Positions 1 through 14,068 of a stretch of DNA of 64,000 bases are shown piece after piece. The notes under the pieces are model-generated. The model was given only the letters and a program-made list of their open reading frames with translations. It was not told where the DNA came from and did no database searches. The translations under genes were made by a program, and so were the position numbers. How positions within the stretch are numbered: the stretch's first letter is position 1; each line of letters opens with the position of its first letter. Source of the DNA: Quercus robur (taxonomy: Eukaryota; Streptophyta; Magnoliopsida; Fagales; Fagaceae); NCBI RefSeq assembly GCF_932294415.1, contig NC_065536.1, positions 49,600,354-49,664,353 on the forward strand, read 5' to 3'.

Positions 1-162
1 CATGTGAAGAAATTGCAGTCAAGTAGTGATAGTGTTCACAATATTGAGAGATAGCCCAAATAAAAGTCAATTGCCAATAAGCTTCACAATTAATAATGAG
101 AATCAAATATTTCAAAGGCCCCTTTTTTTTTTTTGGTCTTGGCTTATCAAAGGAAACAGATA

Positions 163-194
<32 letters not shown>

Positions 195-460
195 GGGTAT
201 TGAAAGAAACAGATGGCCAACACAACAACTAGCTAACAAAACAAGGTAAATTAAATAAACTAATGGTGGGGTGTGCACGTTAAGAAACTAGAGATGTATT
301 AAGAATGACAAATTGAAGCTACCAATGAGACAAAGAAAGAACCCGATACTTGGAAAGGAAGCCCACTTGGATGACATGCTCTTGGGCTTGGACTAGTCTG
401 TCACGGGCCTGGAATCTGCTTGGTCAGATTTTTTTTTTTTTAATGCAAAAATAATAAAAT
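1..460. other. Spacer without recognised gene
   Basis: AT-rich spacer with long T runs at about 121-135 and 164-191. I see no coding or RNA feature in it. The stretch around 340-420 is more GC-rich and may be old repeat DNA, but I could not assign it. Confidence 0.4.
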
Positions 461-469
461 ACAGTACAC

Positions 470-1255
470 GAAGGACTTAAAACTTAGAAGAAGTTACAGA
501 CTGAGACTGAACTAAAGAAACTAAAGAAACTAAAGAAACAAACAACGGACTTAAAACTGAGAAAGAGAAAAAAAAAATATATATATATATATTTTTTTTT
601 TTTTTCTCTACAATGAGAGTCTTATGCCGGCGTAGGGGACTGACGCTAGTGGCGGCGCGAAGGAGGCGCAGACAACGGCGGGTGGCTGCTTGTCTCGGAT
701 CTCGGCAGCGGCAGTGGCTCGTCAATCTCAGCAGCGGCAATTGATCGTCAATCTCAACAGCGGTGAGTCGACAATGGGTTTCGGCGGCTGGGTCTTGCGG
801 CGGTGCGTGTTGATTTGTGGGTTCCGGCGGCTAGTGGCTGATGGGTCTTGTGTAGGTTACTCTTTTTGATGGTTTTGCTTTCTATTGGTTGTCTACGGAT
901 GTGTTGTATGGACTGGAACTTTGCTCTGATACCAAAACTGACGTAGGACAACCACACTAACAATAGAACGAAAGATAAACCCTAGGAGTCAGCACCAAGC
1001 AAACTAGAGTCAGCACCAGTAAAAGAAAACACACGTTTATTTTTTGATAATTCTCAAAACTGTCTTACAATAATCTGAAAAAGTGTTTAAATAGCCAATA
1101 ATAAAAAACCCTAAAGAAACCCTAATCATTAAATGCTCAGGCTTGCTTAATTTCAAGCCCAATAACTAGTATGCTCCATCCATAAGGCCATAGGTTGGGC
1201 CGTCTTCTTTTTGCTCTTCCTCCTATACGTGCGTGTAATTGGGGGCTTGTACCTC
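470..1255 (-). mobile_element. Partial LTR-retroelement: primer-binding site and LTR piece
   Basis: Positions 923-934 read in reverse as TGGTATCAGAGC. This is the classic plant retroelement primer-binding site, complementary to the 3' end of initiator tRNA-Met. On the minus strand the LTR should lie just before it, so the sequence from about 939 (beginning TGACGTAGGAC on the plus strand) rightwards is probably LTR. The other LTR boundary is not clear, and 1255 is only a guess. The GC-rich block 640-900 would be the internal region. No gag or pol is visible, so this is a fragment or a miniature TRIM-like element. Confidence 0.5.
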
Positions 1256-1574
1256 GTGTCCACACCACTAAGCCATTCAACCCAAAAAAAAAAAAAAAGG
1301 AAGGAAAACCTAACTTATGACTGAACACAGTGAGGAATTTGGCAGCTAGGCAGAAGAACTGAAGAAGCAAAGCCAGTGGCACTGGCAGTGGCAATCAGGG
1401 ATGTTGGGGCTGGGACGGAGAGACCTGAGACTCAAAGGCATAATATATTAGAGAGAAAGAGATAAAAGAAAGGTAAAACTCTGATCTTTGTCTTTAGCAT
1501 TCTTTTATAAATGAAAAAGTTGCATTTGACAAGTAACAAACACAACACCACACGCAACAGTCAACACTTATTGC

Positions 1575-1700
1575 ATTTGATGTTTTGTAATTTTTTTTTT
1601 TTTTTTTTAATTGTAGTTTTGTCTTTAGCAATAGTGAATAGGCTGTGATGTTTTGTGATTTTTTTTTTTTTTTTTTTTTGTAGTTTTGTCTTTAGTGTTT
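1575..1700. repeat. Tandem duplication of about 90 bp
   Basis: A unit of about 90 bp occurs twice in a row: GATGTTTTGT, a T run, then TAGTTTTGTCTTTAG. The copies start near 1578 and 1648. The spacer from 1440 to 1890 holds nothing else I recognise. Confidence 0.6.
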
Positions 1701-1892
1701 TTGTATATTATTTAGTGTCTTTTAAAATATTAAAGTTGGATAAATAATTAAAGAGATTATTTGTAACTTTGAAATTTATTGGTTAGTTGTTGAATGTTTG
1801 TGTGCATAATATTTGTCTATTGTGTGTAATGATTGTAGATTATTGACCATATAATAACATAATAATTTCAAATTATATTTTATTTGTAGATT

Positions 1893-2156
1893 ATGAAAAA
1901 GTTAACTACCATATTTGATTTTTTCAAAAGAAAAGTTTCAAATGATTTAGAAGCTAATACTAGTAGTGCAACATTGCCAACCACTAATGTTGAGGAAAAT
2001 CCTGATATTTCAATTGAGGAAAATCCTGATGAACCTGTTGAGGAAAATCTTGATGTTCCTATTGAGCAAAATTCTCAAACAAAATTTCAAAAGGTTGATA
2101 TGAGTTCGTTGCAATTAGAACTTGATCTTGGATTGCATAGACAAATATATACTTAG
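1893..2156 (+). pseudogene. Possible N-terminal fragment of a TTF-type/ZMYM1-like hAT protein
   Basis: The 87-codon reading frame starts with a short basic segment (FFKRK). It continues into an acidic linker with four Glu-Asn-rich repeats of the form VEENPD. It ends with a Leu-Asp-rich tail and a stop. N-termini of hAT-derived TTF/MYM zinc-finger proteins look like this, with the TTF finger expected to follow. That finger is not present downstream, so this is at best a broken 5' fragment. No promoter or splice evidence supports a working gene, and the frame could be chance. Confidence 0.3.
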
Positions 2157-2837
2157 TAAATGAATGTTTATTTAGAGTTTCAAAAAAAAATTTGTTTATA
2201 CTTCTGCCCCCTAACTCTAAGTTATCTTGGCTCCGTCCCTGGAACCACGCAAATTGATCCTCTGTCCTTATATCTTTTTTCATCATACTCTACTATGTAA
2301 AGCAACCTAGGACAAGCTTACTCGCCTTTTCTTTGGGACAATAGTCTCTTATTTTGTAGGACCACACCTTCTAAAGCATACACCATCAACTAAATATTGG
2401 CCAAATATGAGAATGCTTTAGGTCATAAAGCTAAAAATGAGAGGACCACAATGTTCTTTTGTTGGCTTTTAGAGACACACATGAAAGAATTAAAGGATAT
2501 ATTGGGACCCAATCCATCACCAAATATGAGAAAAATTAACAGTGCATTCACCATTTTTGAGTGGCAATCGGCATTATCCCACCCTGTTTATGCAAGTTAG
2601 GCCCAAATTAGAAAAATTGGCTGGCCGAGAACTCAGTCGCTCACAATAACAACTACTACTTACTTCTTATAATGAGAATGTAATAATAATGTTCTAAAAT
2701 GATTATTTCATCTTATGAAAGAGAAGCTACTATATTTTACCTATATTGTTTTCATATTACTAATTAATCAATTACTTCATTTTTAATATTTAAAAGAACA
2801 AAAAAACCCTGTGGGCTTATCCGGATCCATGTAGGCC

Positions 2838-3088
2838 GGCAAAATTTGCTAAATAGCATGTTTTTAGAAAAAAAGAAAAGAAAGTAGCACGCAGGCAAAG
2901 TTAATTAGTTAAGTAGATTTTTTTTTTTTAACCTGAGTTTGTCAAATTCGAGTTTAGGCTGAAACTTGAGTTTGTCAAACTTGAGTTCCAAAAATAGTCT
3001 ACTTAACTAATTAACTTCAGTAGTTCAGCTGCATGCTATTCACCAAATTTTTTTTCTAAAATGATACTACTATTCAGCAAATTTTGCC
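2838..3088. mobile_element. Mutator-type MITE with 9-bp target duplication
   Basis: The 251-bp element starts with GGCAAAATTTGCT and ends with its exact reverse complement AGCAAATTTTGCC. The arms pair much further inward, including GTTAATTAGTTAAGTAGA against TCTACTTAACTAATTAAC near 2901-2919 and 2998-3015. It is flanked by a perfect 9-bp direct repeat ATGTAGGCC at 2829-2837 and 3089-3097. A 9-bp target duplication with long inverted repeats is typical of Mutator-derived MITEs. It has no coding capacity. It lies about 500 bp upstream of the peptidase gene promoter. Confidence 0.85.
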
Positions 3089-3582
3089 ATGTAGGCCTGT
3101 CACTGGTTTTACCTAACTCATTAAAATTATTTTAACTGGATTTGACTTATTTTTAGTATTTTTTTAATTAAATATATCTTTTTATTTTAAATATAAAATA
3201 ATAAGTAATAGTTAGTTTTAATTTTTATATTTTATTTAGTCAATGATATAAAAATTTATTTTTAAAACAAACCCAATTTAACCCAAACACATTTATGACT
3301 TATACTTCCAAAGAAAGGCCCGACAGAATCCTTAAATAAATAAATAAAACAAGGTATAACTTGTCAAAAACACGCATTTTCGTAGAGTTGGTTAAACCTC
3401 GCTTGAGGAGACGACAAACGAAACGTCGTGGGAGGTTCTGACCATTTGTATTTATACCATTTGTTTACGCATGTAAACTCCGCCAACAAACACATTCAGG
3501 CTACATTTACTCACTTTGTCACCCTTTCTTTCTCTTTCTCACTCTCTCTTCCCTTTCCATAATCAAATCACTACAAATCACT

Positions 3583-3589
3583 ATAAAAA
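3583..3589 (+). promoter_or_regulatory. Probable TATA box of the M28 peptidase gene
   Basis: TATAAAA lies 85 bases before the start codon at 3674. It is followed by a CT-rich leader with a (CT)n run at 3626-3646, typical of plant 5' untranslated regions. The transcription start is inferred to be near 3615. Confidence 0.5.
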
Positions 3590-3673
3590 AGCCTTGTTCT
3601 CTCTGTGTGTTTTCATTGTGATTGACTCTCTCTCTCTCTCTCTCTCGGAGCTGAAAACCAAAAAAAAAGAAAA

Positions 3674-6402
3674 ATGGCTCTGATGAGGTTGAGTAAGGGG
3701 GATATCTCTGGGTTCAAATTCTTGTTCGCTTTGGCGATCATGTACGGTCTCATGACGATGCTTGTCCACCCTATTCTCCACATGAAGTTCGTTAAGCCTC
3801 TTGGGATCGACGCGCCTCTCGATCGCTTCTCGGAAGCCAGGGCTGTCCAACACATCCGCGTTTTGTCCGAAGATATCGATGGCCGCCAAGTGAGTCTAAA
3901 TCATTTCTCGATACCAATAATTAATTTTTTTTTTTCTTTTCAATTCTTGGTTTTAATTTCTAAAACCTCTGTTAATAAATTTTATGTCCTGTAGTTTGAA
4001 TTTTGAATTTTAATAAAAAATGGCCGGTGGGGTCAGTTGTGAGGCGAGCTTTTCCTTTAGATTATAAAAAATTTTGTTTTTTTTTGTTTTTTTTTTTTTT
4101 TTTTAATTTATAAGTAATGGGTTGATAGGAAGGTCGAGCTGGTCTGCGAGAAGCTGCTGATTATATCAAAGGACAGCTGGAAATGATAAAGGAGCGAGCT
4201 GGATCAGATATTAGGTCGGTTTTTTTTTTTTTTTTTTTTAATTTACTATGTTGTGAAGTAATGTACATTCAATGTTTCTGTGTGATTGTTGGGTTTACTA
4301 ATTGTTGGAGTAAATTTGTTGGTTATCTGAGTTTAACAGTTTGCAGTGCTTGTTGAATTATTTATTTGCAGAATAGAAATTGAGGAGTCTGTTGTTAATG
4401 GATCCTTCAACATGATGTTCTTAGGGTACAGCATATCTCTGGGTTATAGAAATCATACAAACATCGTGATGAGGTAACTATAAATTGTTCTGATTGAATT
4501 TGTATTGGTTGTTGACTTTGCATTTATTGTGCTACTCCTGGAATTTATATATCGGTGATCAATCAGCCATAAAACTACTGGGCCCCACTTTCTGCATTAA
4601 ATATACTATCACGAGAAGCACGCAAAGTTTCATTGTTTGATGCTATTAGGAAAAATTTAACTATATTGGGGATAAAATGGAACATTTTGACTTATGTAAA
4701 GGTCGAAAAGAGGTTTATTGGGATAAAATGAGGAAGTGTTAGGACAAAGACACAAATGATTTAAGATTGGTTAAGTTTGAAACATGTAAATTTACTGCAT
4801 TCTAAGAGGAAATTTGTTTGTCTGCGTAAATTGACATTACTTAAGGGAAAAAAAAATGACTGCAATTTTGACAAATATCACTAAGGATTTAGTTTTGCTG
4901 AATGACAGGATATCACCAGCAAATTCACAGGACAGTGACCCATCACTTTTATTGAATGGTCATTTTGATAGCCCGCTTGGTTCCCCAGGTGCTGGTGACT
5001 GTGGTTCATGTGTTGGTGGGTACAATGAAAATTTACACCTATTGGCCATTCTTGCTGGATTCGTCTTTATTTTATTTTATTTTATTTTTTTCCTTTCTCT
5101 TGTAGCATCATTGCTGGAAGTAGCAAGGCTCACTGTAGACTCTAACTGGGTCCCACCTCGGCCTATTATTTTTCTTTTTAATGGTGCTGAAGAACTATTT
5201 ATGTTGGTAAGGCATCTTGGTTGTGCTTTATTTGGAAGAAAAATGATTTTAACTCTGTCTTTCTTTCTTTTTTTTTTCTCTTTCTAATAATTTTTTTTTT
5301 AAGTATGCACTTCTCCTGGTGTAATATTATTTTATTTAGGCTTTGCCTCATGATATCAGCAGCATGGTTGAAAAGGATTCTGGCTGTAGTAGATGCAAGT
5401 GATCCTATTGTATAAATGTGCAAGTTGGATGTGTTTGAACTTTAATGTGCTCCACCTGTTAAAATACTTTTTTTTTTTTATACTTCTATTAAGGAGGACG
5501 TATATTACAAATTAACAGAAGTGAGAATGGCCTGATGCTACTTCCTTGACAATTTCCCTTTTCTTGGGAGATTGAATAAATGATGGTGTTAATTAGTTAA
5601 GAGAAGCAAAGCCAACCATCACCATTTCAGCTATGAAAATCATATGGTTATATGTCTGACAGTTATTTGTTTTTCAATTAAACTTATGACATGTTGGTTT
5701 GTTTATGTATTCTCGTTCACTTTGAATAAAATTATCATTACTTATATATAAAAAAAAAGTGTTGTTTGTTTACTCCTTCTGTTTCAGGCTGCACATGGTT
5801 TCATGAAGACACATAAATGGCGTGATACAATTGGAGCTTTTATAAATGTGGAAGCATCTGGTTCTGGAGGCCCTGGTAGGATATGATTCATTGCCAATAT
5901 TATTTTCTGAAAATTTTATGCTTAATATGGCTGTATGCAAGAGTGCAAGTCTGCAACTAACTGTTTGGTAAACCTTTTCCTTTTGGTGGATTAGGGCAAT
6001 CTATAATGTAGAAAACAGACAAACCAACTTTCTTCCAATTGTAACCTCAACTAAGTTAAAAATATGGGTATATTTTTGTGCTATGAAATGCTTGACAAGC
6101 ATGGTCAATGAAGGTGACCTGTATTAACAATAGATATCAGCATCTGCTTAATTTCTGCTCCTGATAACATTTTTATTGAAATAGAGAAACAATTCATATA
6201 TTGAGAACTGTCGTCTTTGTTGATTGAGGATAACAACTTCCCATTCTATATTTAGCTTTGTGGTTCCATAATGCATTGCTGATTTTTGTGTTGTTCAATT
6301 TACAGACTTGGTTTGCCAATCTGGACCTGGTTCATGGCCTTCTCGCATCTACGCTCAATCAGCAGTGTACCCAATGGCTCATAGTGCGGCTCAGGTTTTT
6401 AT

Positions 6403-6435
<33 letters not shown>

Positions 6436-9400
6436 ACTAAATTCCTAAATTCAAATCTCTTTTTTTTTTTTTTTTTCTTTCCTTCTGTGTGTGTGCATGT
6501 GTTTTCTTTTCCCCCTGACATTTTATGTGCTTTTGCTGCAGTTGTCTTCTGTTTCGGTAATAACTGATTTAATTGCAAAGGATCTTTTTGTTATATGCAG
6601 GATGTTTTTCCAGTAATTCCTGGAGATACAGATTACCGAATATTTTCCCAAGATTATGGCAATATTCCTGGGCTGGATATCATCTTTCTCCTTGGTGGTT
6701 ATTTTTATCATACCTCCTATGATACAATTGAGAAACTATTGTATGCATTACATGTGCTATTTTGGTACATATTTACTTAATTGGAATTTTTATGTTATTT
6801 CATCCTTAAACACTTCCTCTTATACATCCAAATGTTTCCAGACCTGGGAGCATCCAAGCACGTGGGGACAATTTGTTCAGCATAATTAAGGCCTTCACCA
6901 ATTCTTCTATGCTACAAAATGCCCGTGATAGAGAATCTTTTGCTGCTACTGCCAACAATTACGTGGATCAGGATGTTTTCTTTGATTACTTAACATGGTT
7001 CATGGTATGCTTTTAAATTCTGATTTACAAATCTGATTATGATAGATTTGTCATCCTACAAGTGTAATCTTAAGTGACAAATAACATTGCTTTTTTTTTT
7101 TTTTTTGGGTGCTGAATCTTTCAGATAGTCTATTCAAGAAGGGTAGCTCTTATACTTCATAGTATTCCTATTGCCATCTTCCTTACTATGCCCTTATTTT
7201 TGTGTTTGCTGTATTCTGGATTGCGTTCTTGGTTTGCAATCTTCTGTGATTTTACAAAAGGTAAATTGTCACTGCTGATTTTTTATTTAAAAATGTTTCC
7301 TGTGGCTGACATTCTATGGTCTGAATCTTATTATAATATCTTCCTGTTAAGAGTTTTGGTTTTTTTACTCCATATTTTTCTTATTTAACATCGGCGCCAC
7401 TGGAAGATTTTTGGTAACTTTGTCAAATTGTAATTTTTCAGGACTGCTGTTCCACACTACTGGGGTTATACTTGCAATTATTGTTCCGATTTTATTTTCG
7501 ATCATAAGATTGCTGTTCTCTAGTCATGCGATGAGCTGGTGGGTTGATATCTTTTTTGAACTACTTCTTTCAATAAATATTAAATCTTCTTAATGTTGTT
7601 TTTTTATATAAATATTGAAGTATTAGCTTTTTGTCCATGCATTATTTTTTAAGGTGTAGCTTATATGAGTTTGAAATCCCTATACTAATTGATAAAATCG
7701 TATTTGGTATTATTTGATCTCAAGGAACTTCATTTCAGCCTATAACTAGAAAGTACGGATATTTCATTTGGGGTGCCATACCCATGTTGGACACGAGTCA
7801 CGCCTAGAACACTTTTGTACTTGTGTCCCAGTCATGTCCTTTTTTCTTTTTCTTTTTTTTGAAAATTTTTGGAACACAAGAGGGACTCTTTATCTTTTAT
7901 TTCTTTTTAGTTTTAATCTTGAACACTTATCTGATTATCTTTTATTTACTCTTTTAGATCTTATTCTTGATTTGTATTCTAATTTCTAAACATCATATAT
8001 TAGTCATGAATTCACTTTAGTATCCTTTATTACTCTTAAATTGATATTTGTTTAACATTATATGAAAAATAAATGTTTAACAATATTTAAAAATAAAAAT
8101 ATTTAATAATTAATTAATATAGGTATCATCCCCGCTGTACCTGTGTCTTAATTATTCAAAAATTACCGTGTCACCATGTCGTACCCGTGCCTATATCCAT
8201 GTCCGTGCTTCACTGGCTTATATAATCTGTTGCCATCATTGAAAGAATTTTTCATTGTGCATGATTATACCCTATGAGTTTCTCTATTTTAACCTGTGGC
8301 ATATTACGGCTATTGGGGAAAATCATGGCATATGAAGTGGCCTAGTAGTATGTCATATTGTTTGTGCCTTTGAGAGAGAGAGAGAGAGAGAGTAGGATTC
8401 AATTAAGCACAAAGTGATAAAGTAATTGCAAGATTCCAGATGTGTCTCTAAATAATAAGTTTTGTTTTTGAATTCCAAGCCGATTTATCATGTTAAACTT
8501 CTTGAAACCTCTACCAAAAAATAAATAAACAAATAAACTCCGGATCTTTGGAGTGGCTCTAGTTTTATTTGAAGATCAAGTTTTACACTTTGGTATTAGT
8601 GCATTCCTCAAATATTTGGAACATAGTCTTACTTTTGATGTGGACATTCTGGTGGGAACAAAATCGTCATTTGTTTGAGGATACAGAAAGCTCAGGGACT
8701 CGATTGATAACATTGTTTACTAGATCTTTGTTTGATCGGTGTCATGCATGGGGTTTTACTAATAGTATCTCCTTCTCTGATTTTTGAGAGTCGTTTCCTT
8801 TCTCTACATAATATTTTTTTGTAATTCTTTAGATTCCTTTATGTTCATTATACATGTATCTGAAGTAGTATTTTTTCAATAAAATTTTTGTTTATTTATA
8901 AGAAAAAATAAGTATCGGTGCATATGCAAGGTTCTTCTTGACATGCTGGATTGGAATGCAGGTTTGCTCATCCATACTTGGCTTTCATGATGTTTGTCCC
9001 CTGTTCACTTGTTGGTCTGTTAATTCCAAGAATCTTTTGGAGTTGCTTTCCTCTCTCTCAAGAGGTTTCAGTTCTTAAAACTTCAAGAGAGGTAAACTTC
9101 TATTTGAATATTCTCAAATATTCCTTGGTAAAGACCAAGTTCACCATGTAATTCTTTCATAGATTTTTCATTCTATCTTTTTTCCCCATTTAAGTGTATA
9201 AACCTATAGCAGATTCTCAATGTGGTTGTCTTAGCATTAACCTTAAATTTGAATCTTGTAGGCACTATCTGATGAAGCAAGATTTTGGGGAGCATTTGGT
9301 TATCATGCTATATTTACATTGGTATGTTGTGCTACTGTGATTAGTTTAATTAGTAAATTTCAAATATCTTTCTATAGAGAAAATTTTAAAATTTCTAAAG

Positions 9401-12400
9401 AACCTTTGTAAAAACAGGCTTATCTTGTAGCTGGCTTGAGTGGAGGCTTCTTGACTTTTTTCCTGTCTGCTTCTATGCTTGTTTCATGGGTTTCCTCTCG
9501 CTTGGCAGTCAAATATTATGGATGCCAATTGCTCAGGTACTCATATCAATGTCAGTCAGTTTGATTTCTTTCTTTTGCAATGTCAATTCTTTTAGCTGTT
9601 AATTTGGAAGTCAATTATGTTGTGGCTGATTCCTAATTGTTTGTATAGAGAAACTCTTAATTTATTGGGTGAAGGTCTTGTATATCTACTCTTTGGTTTT
9701 TTGCAATCCTTGTGAATATTGGTTCTCAGATCCTACGTCACCTTTGGATGCTTGGTTAGCTTACAAGTCCAATGGGCTTCAGCCTAGCCAAAGAAAGAAG
9801 CTATGCTTCCCTGCAGAGGGTTTGTTTGGTTGGAGGGGTGGAAAAGAGGGAGCATAGAAAATGATGAAGGGATAGAAAAGTGGGAGAATAGAAAATATAT
9901 AGTTTTCTCTCATATGCGTTTGGTTGGAAGGATGGAACAGTTGAGAAATGGAAAATTCATTTGTTTGGTTGAGAAGAAAAAAATGCAAGGATGGAAAATG
10001 AAGCTGGTATAAAATTGACTCATACACCCTTATTAAAAAACTGTGCTCAATTAAAAAATAAACAAACAATCAACCAAAAAATAATAACCCCACCAAGTGT
10101 ATTAAAACAAAAATCATGCCCAATTAAAAAATAAATTAAAGCAAAGAAACATAAATAAATAAAACCCCAACAATGGCCAGTTAAAAAAAAAAAAAAACCA
10201 TGATAGCAAACATGATATACACCCATTTAGCAAAGAACAAAGAAAAGAGAAAAAGAAGAATCTGCAAGTTACTTTTAGTACTGCACAGGGATAGAAGCTA
10301 AAGACAAACAAATGAAGAAAAAGACTAAAATGGATGAGAACAAAAAGAAGCTTGTAACAAAGAAGGGAGTAGTTTTGTAAAACCAATTGGACCAGTTTTC
10401 CATCCTTGTTTTTTCTCCATTTTGGAGACATCAATTTTTGGTGGGTCCATAGAGAAAACACTTGGGTTCCACCAAAAAATTTCCATCCTTTCTCTCCTTA
10501 CCAAATGCAGCCTAAGTCTTTGGCTCATAAGTTTGGAGTGTGGGGAAAAGAACTATGTATATCTAGTGGGGATAGTGATTAGATGTTGGGCCTCGGTGTG
10601 ATGGCAAGTGCCTCCCTAAGTCCCACCCAAAGCAATATGTTGCAGGTTCGAGTCTAGGAATCAGCCTCTTCAAAAAAATATGAGTGCAAGGCTACCTACC
10701 AATCGCCTCTCCCAAAAAGTTTAAAACAAGGAGTTTTGTGCAATGAGTACAACCTTTAGTAGGGATGGGATAGTGAGTATAGATTATTCGTACATCCAGT
10801 TTATAGTTGATTTCTTTGCCCATGGTGAAGCTATGAATTTGGAGTGCAACCTTGTTTTCTCTCTCTTCCTCTCCAGTTTTATTTGCATGATCTCTTAGTT
10901 GATTTCTTCTTTGAAAATAAATCCTTCATTTACATTTTCTTGTATGCATTGTTCATTTTCTCTCATTAGTGTTCTATATCCTCCGCAACGAGTTAAAAGT
11001 AGTAGCATATTGAACATTGTGATCTGATTAAGATTTTTATTTTTTCAGGTCAACAGTTATTTACATAATACCTCTAATTCCATGCCTTACATATGGTGTT
11101 TACTTCGGGGGGTTTCTTGTTCAATTTGTGATTGAAAAGATGGGCATGGTGGGTGCTATTCCACCCCCTTACGGTTAGATTTTCTAAACTTTTATCTCTT
11201 TTTTTTTTTTTCAGCTAATGATATATTAACCTTTAATTTCCAAAAATCTTGCTACTGTTTGAGGCATGAACCATAGCAAGACTGTTTTGTTAAAATCATA
11301 GAAGACTGAAAATGCAGTTTTGTTTGCATAAGGTTTTTATATATTTTTTACTTTTTAGAGACGAGTTTTCATCCCTCAATCCTGCTCAGGATATATTATC
11401 ACTTCCTGAACTTAATTATGGCTGCACTAATAATGAGTTGCATCCCTCAGTGAGCACTTGGATAGATGTGGCACTTGAAGTTAATCAAATGGATGTTATC
11501 ACTTGTTTGACAAATGAACTTTACCTTACAGTTAATTTCTTTTGTATTGGGAAAACTGTATGAACTGGTCAATTCATGTGTTTATGACTCTTATCCACTG
11601 CTTCTGTTCTGTTGTGCTATGGTCAGTGGATTTATTCATACTAATCTTATGAAAGTCCGTCTGTTAGAAGTTTCAAGATATTCCTTTATAGTTCTTTTTT
11701 TTTTTTTTTCTTTTTTTCTTTTTTTTCCGTTCAATCAAATTTTATTAATTGTCAAGAAGAAGAAAAAAATGACACTTTTATGGTTTTGGATGGAAGCATT
11801 TAAAGAGAAGGATTTGGGTTTCACTTTTTAGTTTAAATGATATGAATAGAGTATGAAACAGCCAGTTGTTTTCTATTTATGAAATTTATGGATGGATTTA
11901 GATCTGTTGATACAAGAATTTAAAATTATTAGGTATAATAATATGGTAACAACAAGCCATGACCCAAATATATGGGGTTGGCCATGGATCCTCAATAGAT
12001 TAGTTAGGGTTAGCCACATGTATTATTTTCCTTTATTCTATTCCATCTGAAGTCATATTCCCTATTACGGACAAAGTTTGGTTACAAACTTGGTTATGGT
12101 CTAAGGCTACAACTCTACTCAATATCTTTTTATTGGATTTGGTTACATTTTCTTTTTATATCCTTTATGCTTGCAAAATTTCCAGAATATCAAAGATCAA
12201 TAGCTATGTCATAAATCAAATGTTTAAATTTCTAGTTTTTGTAGTCTAAAATTATGCATAAAAAATAAGTTTATGGATCAAATAGTAAATAACATCCTAT
12301 TGGCACGAAATTTAACAAGAGTGTTCAAAATATAAAAATCATGCAATCCAACAATTAAATTTTCAAAATATGTAATCATGTTAATTTTTATAGCTGGAGT

Positions 12401-14031
12401 TTTAACCTTAGGCTACAACTAAGTTTGTAGCCAAACTTTGTCACTCTGTTACTTTCTTAATTGATTAGTCCTTTTTCTTTTGGATAATTCGATAGTTTTT
12501 TTTGGGGGGGGGGGGGGGGGGGGGGGCCGGATTTGAACCATGGATTTCACAATTGGAAATATCAAGAGATGTCAACCAATTGAGCTACAAGGCTCTTGGC
12601 AATAAGTCTTTTTTTATTACTTCTAATAATGTTATTTTGGTTATTTCTCTACATTTTACACTCCCTCACTTGGATCAACTCACTCTTTCTTACCAGTGCA
12701 TTAATCACTCTCCTCAAAACCTGACCAAACCATCTCAAGTGACTCTTCCTTTTCTTTTCATCAATAGGAGCTACCCATATCTTTAAGTGGATTCGTCATT
12801 TCAAATCCTATCTTTTCATGCATTTCCACCTATTCATCTTAACATTCTCATTTTAGCTATATACTTGTTTTATGAATATTTTGCTTCTTAACAGCCTAAA
12901 ATTCAGCACCAATTACAATTGGTTAGGGAAAAATTCTTAAAGCTCAGATTATCATGTGTTGTTAAATTCATATCACACAATTTATACAAGCAATATTCTT
13001 CAAATCCCTTGATTTTGAATCCTCAAATCCAATTACAACCTAAGCTGTCTTATATAATCCAAAAAAATATAAGGCAGTTCAAAGTCAATAATCCAAAGAA
13101 TTTATTATGTGACATTTGTTCATGAGGCAACAAATAGTGATGGTAGTTAGTAATTACTATCAGATTTTTTGTTTCAGGGTATTTTCTTCCAGATATTATG
13201 GTGGCAGCAACAATTGGAGTTGTAACTGGTTTGTGTGTGGGCCCCCTACTACCTATATGTGGTAATTGGTTAGCAAGGTCATCAGTTCTGCAATTTTTGC
13301 TGCATCTTACTGTGCTTGCCTTGGCCCTGTCATCGCAATTCTTTCCATATAGCAACGATGCACCTAAGAGGGTTGCTTTTCAGCATACATTCATTACTGC
13401 AGGTACTGCAGCCACCAGTATTTTATATATTGAATGACTGTTGTACTTTTTGAAAGCTTTTCAAACTTGAGATTTAAATACTACATTTGATAGTGTTACA
13501 CTTTCAGCCTGTAAATTTAAGTGTTAGTGTACTTAATTGATTTTGGAATTAAACACCCCCCCCCCCCCCCTTTTTTGTTGGTCCTGTCATCTAAAAAAAA
13601 TGTACTTCTGGATTGACAGATGCAAATCAGGTTGTAGACTCCACGTATGATTTTTCTGTGGTGGATTCCAATTCTCTACTTTTCCTTTTCAAATATGTAC
13701 CTGAAGTGGCAAAGGAATTGCACATTGGTTCAGAGTTATCTTTTGAAACTGCAATGTCGTCTCACCAGGAGAGTTGGATGGTATGTATGATTTAAGATGG
13801 TCTTCTATCCCTTGGAAAGGAACCTTTTACATTTCAAACTCGTAATTACTAATTTGTCAAGTGACAGTCCCCTCATCCCTGCCAACAAAGCCTTGTATAC
13901 CTACAATAAGTCAATATTCTTCTGTTTTTTGAGATGTAAAGTAAACCATGATAGTCATTTTTTATTAGAATGCTAATTTCCTGCTAAAGAGTTCTTACTC
14001 TCTCCCCCTCTCCCTCTCCCTCTCCCTCTCA

Positions 14032-14068
<37 letters not shown>

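Noticed and set aside
2397-2600. 67-residue open frame
   Set aside because: Unlike any family I know, and no splice or promoter support.
12529-12587. Possible tRNA gene
   Set aside because: Box A and B are present, but the cloverleaf arms do not form. It is better explained as a SINE.
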